DNA of 39,330 bases from the NCBI GenBank assembly GCA_001793155.1, contig MGHI01000004.1, forward strand, positions 1-39,330, read 5' to 3'. The DNA comes from Candidatus Woesebacteria bacterium RIFCSPLOWO2_01_FULL_39_61. GTDB taxonomy: Bacteria; Patescibacteriota; Microgenomatia; UBA8517. The notes beneath the pieces were generated by a model. The model was not told the DNA's origin. It did no database searches and worked only from the letters and a program-made list of their open reading frames with translations. Numbering within the stretch: the stretch's first letter is position 1; each line of letters starts with the position of its first letter. A program made the translations under genes and the position numbers. Of the stretch, positions 31,374 to 39,330 are shown piece by piece.

Positions 31374-33107
31374 CTAAGTGGTATTTGTTTGAAGATCCCA
31401 AAATCGTCGATATAGACTTTGTTTATCTAAAAGATCTAAATGCGACCCCGCCTCGATTATTTTACCTCTTTCCATAACTATTATCTTATCGGCACGCATT
31501 GCAGTTGATAATCTGTGGGCAATAATAATAGTAGTCTTAGTGGCTGCAACCTTCCACAACGCTTCCTGAATCAGCCTCTCATTTTCCGAATCTAGCTGGC
31601 TGGTAGCTTCGTCGAAAATTATTATATCGGGATCGGATAAAACCATACGGGCTATAGCAAGTCGCTGTTTTTGTCCGCCAGATAATTTAATACCTCTCTC
31701 GCCAACATGAGTTTCATATTTTTTGGGCAAAGATTCTATAAAATTATGAAGGTTTGCAATTTTAGCCGCTGCTTCGATTGCTTTCTGGCTTGCTCTCTCG
31801 TTGCCGTAAGAAATGTTATAACCAATAGTATTGTTAAAAAGTACCGGCTCCTGGGGGACAACTCCCATAAAACTCCTGAGGTGCGACTTTGTAAACTTAG
31901 TTATGTCAACCCCGTCGATAGTAATTGCACCCTGATTGCAATCATAAAACCTCATGAGAAGTTTAATAAGTGTGGTCTTGCCCGACCCCGATCTTCCTAC
32001 GAGCGCCACTGACTGCCCACGGCGTATTTTAAGATTGATCCCCCTGACAGCGTTTTGTCTACTTTCCTCGTAGGAAAATGTTACCTTTTTAAATTCTATG
32101 TCCCCGTTTACTTGTTTTAAGAATATGGGGTTAGGGGTATCCTTAATTTCTACTTCATGATCCAGAATGCTGAAATATTTTTCCAAGTCGGTGAAGCTTT
32201 TTGCTACATCCCTGAAACTCCAAACCAATTCAAATAGTCTCGGATAAAAACTATTAACAAATCCCAGTATCAAAACAAAGTCTCCTGGTGTCAAATTCCT
32301 TTGATTAAACCGACTTAAACCCCAAAAAAGTACTAAAAAAATGCTTAAATTGACTAATGAGCCAATGCTAATATCGATGAGTCTAAAAGTGTTGACGAAT
32401 TTCCACCCGTAGGCAAGCCAGTCAACAAATCCATTCTTTAATCTTCTTAACTCCCAGTCCTCTTTAGAAAATAATTTAACCGTCTCAAAGTTCACCAGAT
32501 TATCAACAATTATTGCCGAAATTTTATCCTCCTCTTCATTGTGTCTTTTCCTCGCTTCCATATTAATTTTTACCAGATAATAGGTAATTAATGTTCCTGC
32601 CAAAAATGAGATAACCGAAAATAGTGCAATCTTGATATCAATCCCGCCTAAAAAGTAAATCATAACAATAAACCCGACCAATACTTCACTGAACCTGTGA
32701 TGAATTGCGTGAAACAACTCCCACATCGCACCATCACCTCTTTTTATAGCTGAGATTAAGGATCCTGTACTCTTATTAGAGTGAAAGATAAAATCCAAAT
32801 CCTGGATATGTTTGAAAACCGTAACCCTGGCGTTAATTCCGGCGTCAAAAGAAAGAATATCACCTAGGTAAAAGGATAAAGAACGTGTGAGCAATGCAAA
32901 AAATCTCAAAGCGATAAATAAAATCAATATCCTTAAAAGACTCGAGTAGTCTAAGTTCCCTAGACCGTCAACAAACAATTTATAAAAATAGGGGAGTACC
33001 GAAAAACTAACTCTGGAAACCAAGGTGAATACCAGAAAAATTATAAAATTAGACTTTTTTCTGGTTACAAAAAAGTAGAATGTTTTTAAAATTTTTATAA
33101 TATTCAT
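31374..33107 (-). CDS. ABC exporter, fused membrane and ATPase domains
   Basis: 577 residues. Six membrane helices (about 20-320) are followed by an ATPase with Walker A GRSGSGKTT (371-379), signature LSGGQ (475-479) and Walker B IIIFDEATSQLD (496-507). The NFETVKLF element (207-214) in the transmembrane domain resembles ATM1/HMT-type exporters, but the substrate cannot be told from sequence; lipid, peptide or drug export are alternatives. It is a half-transporter and should form a homodimer. It has no partner gene beside it. Confidence 0.92.
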   Translation of the reverse strand: MNIIKILKTFYFFVTRKKSNFIIFLVFTLVSRVSFSVLPYFYKLFVDGLGNLDYSSLLRILILFIALRFFALLTRSLSFYLGDILSFDAGINARVTVFKHIQDLDFIFHSNKSTGSLISAIKRGDGAMWELFHAIHHRFSEVLVGFIVMIYFLGGIDIKIALFSVISFLAGTLITYYLVKINMEARKRHNEEEDKISAIIVDNLVNFETVKLFSKEDWELRRLKNGFVDWLAYGWKFVNTFRLIDISIGSLVNLSIFLVLFWGLSRFNQRNLTPGDFVLILGFVNSFYPRLFELVWSFRDVAKSFTDLEKYFSILDHEVEIKDTPNPIFLKQVNGDIEFKKVTFSYEESRQNAVRGINLKIRRGQSVALVGRSGSGKTTLIKLLMRFYDCNQGAITIDGVDITKFTKSHLRSFMGVVPQEPVLFNNTIGYNISYGNERASQKAIEAAAKIANLHNFIESLPKKYETHVGERGIKLSGGQKQRLAIARMVLSDPDIIIFDEATSQLDSENERLIQEALWKVAATKTTIIIAHRLSTAMRADKIIVMERGKIIEAGSHLDLLDKQSLYRRFWDLQTNTT

Positions 33108-33119
33108 AACAGTTTCTAA

Positions 33120-33411
33120 AGTACCTGATATAACATTCTCTTACATGCCAAGCATGCAGGCTTCGGCCGGAAAAGTGAAACCCTGCGCTTTAAGAGCGGG
33201 GTGAATATTATTGCGACAAAGAAAATTTCCCTTCACAGGGTCTTTAAAACAGGAATACTTCGATTATATCAGATCTCGAAATCTGCTATGACATTCTCCC
33301 CGCCTTAAAAGGCGGGGTTTCTCTCTAAAGAGAATGACATATCAAAGTTCGATTCATCTCTGGGCTAAAAGCCCAGAGTTTTCTCGAAATCTGCTATAAT
33401 TTTTTCCTGAA
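33120..33411. repeat. hairpin-rich intergenic region, possible mobile remnant
   Basis: This 304-bp gap holds no gene. It contains a 16-bp direct repeat TCTCGAAATCTGCTAT (33274-33289 and 33382-33397), CCCCGCC (33298-33304) pairing with GGCGGGG (33311-33317), CTCTGGGC (33358-33365) with GCCCAGAG (33371-33378), CATTCTC (33292-33298) with GAGAATG (33330-33336), and a directly repeated ATGACAT (33288-33294, 33334-33340). A further imperfect GC hairpin lies near 33181-33201. GC-rich subterminal hairpins are typical of IS200/IS605 ends, so a decayed non-autonomous copy is possible. The second direct repeat forms the promoter of the next gene. Confidence 0.5.
33392..33400 (+). promoter_or_regulatory. 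extended -10 of the clamp-loader gene
   Basis: TGC-TATAAT (TATAAT at 33395-33400) lies 11 nt before the ATG at 33412. It is a perfect -10 hexamer, created within the 16-bp direct repeat plus three bases. Confidence 0.55.
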
Positions 33412-34023
33412 ATGCATGCATATCTAATAGTCGATAAGAATCAAGAAAGAGTTAGAAATAAAGCAAAGGAATTATCCGAGTCCGGCAAATCCCAGTTTTT
33501 GAATTTCTCCTTGGAAAAAATAGAAAACGTCAGGGAGCTTATTAAGTTTTCGGCTCTTTCCGTGAGTAAAAAAACAACCATATTTATTGACAATATTGAT
33601 AAGGCGTCTACGGAAGCTTTGAATGCTTTTCTCAAACTTCTTGAGGAACCGCAGGAAAATTTAGAATTCATACTCGGGTCATCTTCTTCCCTTAATATCC
33701 CACAGACAATAGTTTCCCGGTGCCTTGTAATTCATCAGGAAGTTAGCGGGTACGGATATGAGCATAGCGATTTCGCAGATAATTTTTTTTCCATGAGTCC
33801 CTCGGACAGATTCGGAGCGTTATCAAAAATAAGAACCAAAGACGAAGCCTCAGATTTTTTGAAAAAACTTATTTTAGGGTTACACGCACGCCTTCATGAG
33901 GATAAGGATTTTGAAAAAATCAAACTCGTTAATCTCCTCAAACTGACACAAAAAACACTTATATCGATAAATTTAAACGGAAATGTTACTGCACAGTTAA
34001 CCAATCTGGGGGTACAAATCTGA
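33412..34023 (+). CDS. holB: DNA polymerase III delta-prime-like subunit, short
   Basis: 203 residues. ALNAFLKLLEEPQENLEFILGSSSSLNIPQTIVSRC is the clamp-loader sensor region of delta-prime/DnaX proteins. There is no Walker A motif and the C-terminal oligomerisation domain is reduced, so it is about 100 residues shorter than usual delta-prime. It probably serves as the non-ATPase stator of the clamp loader. The ATG at 33412 is chosen from the -10 box and frame. Confidence 0.82.
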   Translation: MHAYLIVDKNQERVRNKAKELSESGKSQFLNFSLEKIENVRELIKFSALSVSKKTTIFIDNIDKASTEALNAFLKLLEEPQENLEFILGSSSSLNIPQTIVSRCLVIHQEVSGYGYEHSDFADNFFSMSPSDRFGALSKIRTKDEASDFLKKLILGLHARLHEDKDFEKIKLVNLLKLTQKTLISINLNGNVTAQLTNLGVQI

Positions 34024-34057
34024 AGCTTGCGGTATTCCAGAAAGACTGTTTTTAAGG

Positions 34058-34063
34058 TATAAT
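34058..34063 (+). promoter_or_regulatory. -10 box and leader of gyrB
   Basis: TATAAT (34058-34063) predicts a start near 34070 and a leader of about 39 nt that opens with the hairpin TTCCC-TGTA-GGGAA. A T6 run follows eight nt later. This is one of the few genes here with a real 5' leader. Confidence 0.5.
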
Positions 34064-34090
34064 TAGAGGCAATTCCCTGTAGGGAAGTAA

Positions 34091-36073
<1,983 letters not shown>

Positions 36074-36087
36074 ATTGGAGTTACGTA

Positions 36088-36147
36088 TTGAAATAATAGT
36101 ATTTATTAAATTATAATTGTAGCTGGACTCAGACAAGAGTCCTTTTT
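36088..36147 (+). promoter_or_regulatory. strong promoter running straight into a terminator hairpin
   Basis: TTGAAA (36088-36093), 18-nt spacer and consensus TATAAT (36112-36117). The expected start at 36124-36125 is the first base of a hairpin, GGACTC (36125-36130) / GAGTCC (36137-36142), followed by T5 (36143-36147). The hairpin may terminate gyrB transcripts, form a short self-terminating RNA, or protect the 5' end of the hppA message. Confidence 0.6.
36125..36147 (+). terminator. intrinsic terminator after gyrB
   Basis: 6-bp stem, 6-nt loop AGACAA, T5. It lies 52 bp after the gyrB stop. Confidence 0.65.
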
Positions 36148-36175
36148 GTATAGAAATTTGTTTTATTTTCATTGC

Positions 36176-36202
36176 CAAACTTTCTTTATTAAAGAAAGTT
36201 TG
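36176..36202. repeat. palindrome family copy before hppA
   Basis: CAAACTTTCTTTA (36176-36188) mirrors TAAAGAAAGTTTG (36190-36202), a perfect 13-bp arm with a 1-nt centre. It ends 8 bp before the hppA ATG. The following bases TGAATTAGTTA resemble those after the copy at 19164 (TGAATCAGGTTA). Confidence 0.8.
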
Positions 36203-36210
36203 AATTAGTT

Positions 36211-38448
36211 ATGAATGAACTTTCGCAATTAGAGCAAACGATGCTCTGGGGAGTAATCGGAGTGGCGCTAACATCTTTAATCTATGCCTATTGGCTTTGG
36301 AAAGCGACAAAGGCAGAAGACAAAGGTAATGCCAAAATGCAGGAGGTGTGGAACGCAATTAAAAAGGGGGCAGAAGGCTACCTCAAAAAGCAACTGCGAA
36401 CGATAATTTTTGTACTTCTCTCCTTGACCATCGTTCTTTTCTTGAGTGTATATGTAGTTCCGCCATCTGCCGAAGCATTTGCCAGATTCGGTAAAAGTGC
36501 TACTTTGGTCGTGGCATTGGGAAGAACTGCAGCTTTCATTGTCGGAGCAGCTTTCTCAACTTTGGTCGGACAACTGGGAATGCGTGTTGCAATTGAAGCC
36601 AACGTCAGAGTTACAGCCAAAGCTCTCAAAGGAAGTTATAACGGCGCCTTAACCGTAGCCTATAGAGCCGGAACATTTACCGGAATGTTAACGGACGGTC
36701 TCGGACTATTGGGGGGAACTGTAATTTTCATGCTCTTCGGTAAGGCTGCTCCCGACGCACTTCTCGGCTTTGGTTTCGGAGGAACACTTGTTGCGCTTTT
36801 TATGAGAATAGGCGGAGGAATCTATACCAAAGCGGCTGACGTCGGAGCTGATCTGGTAGGAAAAATAGAGAAAAATCTTCCGGAAGACGATCCCAGAAAC
36901 GCCGGAGTTATTGCTGATCTGGTAGGAGACAATGTCGGAGACTGTGCGGGGATGGCGGCCGATATTTTCGAGAGCTACGAAGTAACAATAGTTTCAGCAC
37001 TAATTCTCGGACTGGTCCTCTTTCATTTGACCGGAGCAACCTTCTGGATAGTATATCCTCTGGTAGTTCGGGCAATCGGTGTACTATCTTCGATAGTCGG
37101 GACATTGGCTGTTCCTACCTGGGAAAAGATATCAATTAAATTTTTGAGGGCAAAGGATGCGGAAGAAGCAATGTTTAGAAGCTACGAACTTTCAAGTTTG
37201 ATTACCATTCTCTTCTCTTTCGCATTCGCTTTGTTTTACGCGGGCGAGTGGAAACTAGCTCTTCTTAACGCAGTCGGAATCGGACTCGCAGTAGTTTTTA
37301 ATCCACTAACCAGTTACTTTACATCTCATAAATTCCGACCCGTAAAGGAAATTGTCGAATCAACCAAATCAGGTAGTGCAACCACAATTCTTTCGGGACT
37401 TGCGACGGGAATGGAATCAAGCGTATGGAGCGTTTTTGTAATTGCAATCGCACTAGCATTGAGTTACTTGATCTATTTCGGAATGCCGCCAATTTATATG
37501 CTTTACGGAGTTGCCATGATAGGAATAGGGATGCTTTCTCTTACAGGCAACAACGTTGCCATGGACGCATTCGGACCGATTGCCGATAATGCAAACGGAA
37601 TAGGAGAAATGGCCGGAGTGGGGAAATCGGCTTGGAAGATAATGGCCGATCTGGACGCCGTAGGAAATACAACAAAAGCAATTACCAAACAGCTAGCGAT
37701 TGCTTCAGCAGTTGTTGCTGCAACAGCTTTGTTTTTCTCATTTGTTACCGATATTGGGATTGTACAGACGCGTCTGGGTCTTCCCGTACTTTCTGCAATC
37801 CGGATATCCACCTTAGATACGGTAATAGGATTTCTTATTGGAGGATCACTTCCTTTCCTTTTCTCTTCATTTTCAATTAAGGCCGTTGCTCGCGCGGCAA
37901 CCAAAATAGTCAAGGAAGTAAGAGCGCAGTTCAAAAGACCCGGAGTCATGCAAGGCCGTGTTAAGCCTGAGTATGATAAGGTTGTAGCTATAACAACAGC
38001 AGCCGCACAAAAGGATCTTGTCAGTCTGGTTATTTTGGCAGTTACTCTGCCTTTGATAGTTGGACTTATATTTAAAGTCGAAGCTCTCGGAGCATTTTTG
38101 GCCGGCGTAATTTTGGTCGGCCAGCTAATGGCTGTATTTATGGCTGTTTCGGGAGGAGCACTGGATAACGCCAAAAAGTATATCGAAGACGGGTATCTCG
38201 GAGGCAAGGGGTCCGACGCTCATAAAGCCAGCGTCGAAGGTGATACTTTCGGAGACCCCCTTAAAGATACTGCAGGGCCTGCCTTAAACCCGATGATTAA
38301 AGTTGTCAATTTGATAAGCCTGATCGCAGCCCCCGTAATTGTTCAGTATCAGGGTCGAACTGGCTCATGGATTGCGGCAATTTTACTTATCGGACTTTTT
38401 GTCTGGGCATTAAGACAAAGCAAAACCCAAGTCTTAGCAGCTAATTAA
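36211..38448 (+). CDS. hppA: membrane proton-pumping pyrophosphatase, K+-independent
   Basis: 745 residues with about 16 membrane helices. The substrate site shows DVGADLVGKIE (210-220) and DNVGDCAGMAAD (240-251). Family knowledge says that GNTTAA marks K+-dependent and GNTTKA K+-independent enzymes; this one has GNTTKA (485-490, Lys489), so it should be a K+-independent proton pump. It uses pyrophosphate from biosynthesis to energise the membrane, which suits an organism with little respiration. A palindrome replaces the ribosome-binding site. Confidence 0.95.
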   Translation: MNELSQLEQTMLWGVIGVALTSLIYAYWLWKATKAEDKGNAKMQEVWNAIKKGAEGYLKKQLRTIIFVLLSLTIVLFLSVYVVPPSAEAFARFGKSATLVVALGRTAAFIVGAAFSTLVGQLGMRVAIEANVRVTAKALKGSYNGALTVAYRAGTFTGMLTDGLGLLGGTVIFMLFGKAAPDALLGFGFGGTLVALFMRIGGGIYTKAADVGADLVGKIEKNLPEDDPRNAGVIADLVGDNVGDCAGMAADIFESYEVTIVSALILGLVLFHLTGATFWIVYPLVVRAIGVLSSIVGTLAVPTWEKISIKFLRAKDAEEAMFRSYELSSLITILFSFAFALFYAGEWKLALLNAVGIGLAVVFNPLTSYFTSHKFRPVKEIVESTKSGSATTILSGLATGMESSVWSVFVIAIALALSYLIYFGMPPIYMLYGVAMIGIGMLSLTGNNVAMDAFGPIADNANGIGEMAGVGKSAWKIMADLDAVGNTTKAITKQLAIASAVVAATALFFSFVTDIGIVQTRLGLPVLSAIRISTLDTVIGFLIGGSLPFLFSSFSIKAVARAATKIVKEVRAQFKRPGVMQGRVKPEYDKVVAITTAAAQKDLVSLVILAVTLPLIVGLIFKVEALGAFLAGVILVGQLMAVFMAVSGGALDNAKKYIEDGYLGGKGSDAHKASVEGDTFGDPLKDTAGPALNPMIKVVNLISLIAAPVIVQYQGRTGSWIAAILLIGLFVWALRQSKTQVLAAN

Positions 38449-38495
38449 TAAGGCTAAATATACTTCAAAACTGAAACTTCAATTGGAGATTGTTC

Positions 38496-38501
38496 TATAC
38501 T
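38496..38501 (+). promoter_or_regulatory. -10 box of the histidine phosphatase gene
   Basis: TATACT ends 13 nt before ATG 38515 (7 nt before the TTG at 38509). It gives a leaderless or near-leaderless transcript. Confidence 0.4.
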
Positions 38502-38514
38502 ATATCAGTTGAAA

Positions 38515-39117
38515 ATGGAAACAAAACTTATTTTAGTAAGGCACGGAGAAACCGATATAAATGTCGGTGGGAAAATGCATAAAGTCAGTGACCCCGAGAG
38601 ACTAAATAGGAACGGCCGGGAACAGATTACCAAAGCCGCAAAAAAACTTAAAGATATCGGTATAGATTGCGTTTATGCTTCATCAGAGAAAAGAGCAAAC
38701 GAAAGCGCCAAAATTATATCTAAAATTTGCAAGGTTTCACTTCAGTTTGTTGAAGGGGTTGAGGAGAGAAATTGGGGAGAATACTCAAACACAACCTGGC
38801 CCGAGTTGAAGGTAATTCTAGATCATCTGACATATAAACAGCGTTTTGCATTCAAACCACCCGGCGGGGAATCCTTAACAGAATTTGAAGAAAGGTTGGG
38901 TAAAGCTATAAAGACAATAATAAACCTAAACAGGGGGAAGAAAGTAGCTTTAGTTAGCCATGGTGGAGCCATACGAGTTATGATTGGTTTTCTTTTGAAC
39001 TTACCCCCAAAAGATCGGTTTAAGTTAGAACCTCCCAACGCCTCAATCACGATTTTGAATCACGATGAGAAGCATTTCAAACCTCAAACGTTCCTAAGCA
39101 CTACTCATTTGGCTTGA
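38515..39117 (+). CDS. histidine phosphatase family protein
   Basis: A 200-residue member of the phosphoglycerate mutase-like superfamily. LVRHGETDIN holds the catalytic His that becomes phosphorylated, and LVSHGGAIRVMIG holds the second conserved His. Substrate cannot be assigned; cofactor-dependent mutase, alpha-ribazole phosphatase and broad phosphatase activities all occur in this family. ATG 38515 is preferred to the TTG at 38509. Confidence 0.9.
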   Translation: METKLILVRHGETDINVGGKMHKVSDPERLNRNGREQITKAAKKLKDIGIDCVYASSEKRANESAKIISKICKVSLQFVEGVEERNWGEYSNTTWPELKVILDHLTYKQRFAFKPPGGESLTEFEERLGKAIKTIINLNRGKKVALVSHGGAIRVMIGFLLNLPPKDRFKLEPPNASITILNHDEKHFKPQTFLSTTHLA

Positions 39118-39181
39118 TTCTCCCCAAAATTTGTGCGGCAAACCAGAACTCCCTTGGGAACAAGCATCCTAATTGTGTCCG

Positions 39182-39330
39182 TCAATTATACGAACCATCC
39201 ATTTTATTAATTCTGGGATATACTAAAATCATGCAATGGTTTTTGTACAGTATCAGGGTTTCGTTGACATCTGGTAGTTGGTTGTGACTACCTGTAAGTA
39301 TCCAGTCTTCAACTGCCTGTTGTGGTGTTC
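39182..39330 (-). CDS. possible C-terminal part of an unknown protein, cut by edge
   Basis: The minus strand is open from the right window edge to a TGA at 39182-39184 and encodes about 48 residues with protein-like character (for example VEDWILTGSHNQLPDV). I do not recognise it. It overlaps the plus-strand leader candidate at 39231, so only one of the two may be real. Confidence 0.3.
   Translation of the reverse strand, partial: TPQQAVEDWILTGSHNQLPDVNETLILYKNHCMILVYPRINKMDGSYN
39231..39287 (+). CDS. possible leader peptide with Trp codons
   Basis: An 18-codon ORF, MQWFLYSIRVSLTSGSWL, begins 6 nt after TATACT (39219-39224), the leaderless arrangement seen for other genes here. Trp codons are at 3 and 17. 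GGTAGT (39273-39278) inside the ORF pairs with ACTACC (39287-39292), and GGTAGTTG (39273-39280) can instead pair with CAACTGCC (39310-39317). These would be the first arms of an attenuator whose terminator lies beyond the window. The case is incomplete and conflicts with an ORF on the other strand. Confidence 0.35.
   Translation: MQWFLYSIRVSLTSGSWL

Noticed and set aside
37503-38207. 234-residue minus-strand ORF inside hppA
   Set aside because: A shadow of the membrane pyrophosphatase; low-complexity composition and the plus-strand frame is clearly the real gene.

Overview
The window reads as a chromosomal piece from a Candidate Phyla Radiation (Patescibacteria) bacterium, most like the Microgenomates branch. 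This is inferred from AT-rich DNA with the standard code (UGA is a stop), tight gene packing, shortened synthetase subunits (PheT without its N-terminal tRNA-binding domain, ThrRS without TGS), a very small clamp-loader delta-prime subunit, a large monoderm-type type IV pilus cluster without a secretin, and very short or absent 5' leaders on many genes. No marker was searched, so the phylum is an inference.

Layout. Positions 1-397 hold a possible transposase end, a strong promoter, a 20-codon leader ORF, an intrinsic terminator and a structured RNA, all in front of a transsulfuration pair (cystathionine gamma-lyase or synthase, then cystathionine beta-synthase) and thrS. At 4880-9251 lies the classical translation cluster infC-rpmI-rplT-pheS-pheT, with a Phe-rich leader peptide and attenuator between rplT and pheS. 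Next come an unknown small protein and a class A penicillin-binding protein on the minus strand, then tyrS, a 38-residue membrane peptide, recG, rpmF, nusB, an acyl-carrier-like protein, rnc, rpsP and khpA on the plus strand. From 31246 down to 17830 the minus strand carries a complete type IV pilus locus: pilB, pilT, pilC, two paralogous pilins, pilD, a run of minor pilins, pilM, pilN and pilO. An ABC exporter lies upstream of it. The right part holds a clamp-loader subunit, gyrB, a membrane pyrophosphatase and a histidine phosphatase. No CRISPR array, tRNA or rRNA was seen.

Main discovery candidates. Two textbook leader-peptide attenuators, each with a complete set of mutually exclusive 1:2, 2:3 and 3:4 pairings, sit in front of pheST (leader MSIFTFTGFSFRLI, four Phe codons) and in front of the transsulfuration/thrS genes (leader MKFNLTTTCTFRFGEVFLCR, Thr- and Cys-rich). 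A third, less certain leader ORF lies at the right edge. A family of intergenic palindromes shares the core CTTTCTTT/AAAGAAAG with covarying flanks and ends 6-8 bp before a start codon (once 7 bp from a stop). Many genes carry a -10 box only 6-13 nt from the start codon, which suggests leaderless transcription as the rule.

How it works together. The synthetases and ribosomal genes form supply-and-demand controlled units. The pilus locus encodes assembly (PilB), retraction (PilT), platform (PilC, PilM, PilN, PilO), maturation (PilD) and a set of structural pilins, typical of an episymbiont that attaches to hosts or takes up DNA.
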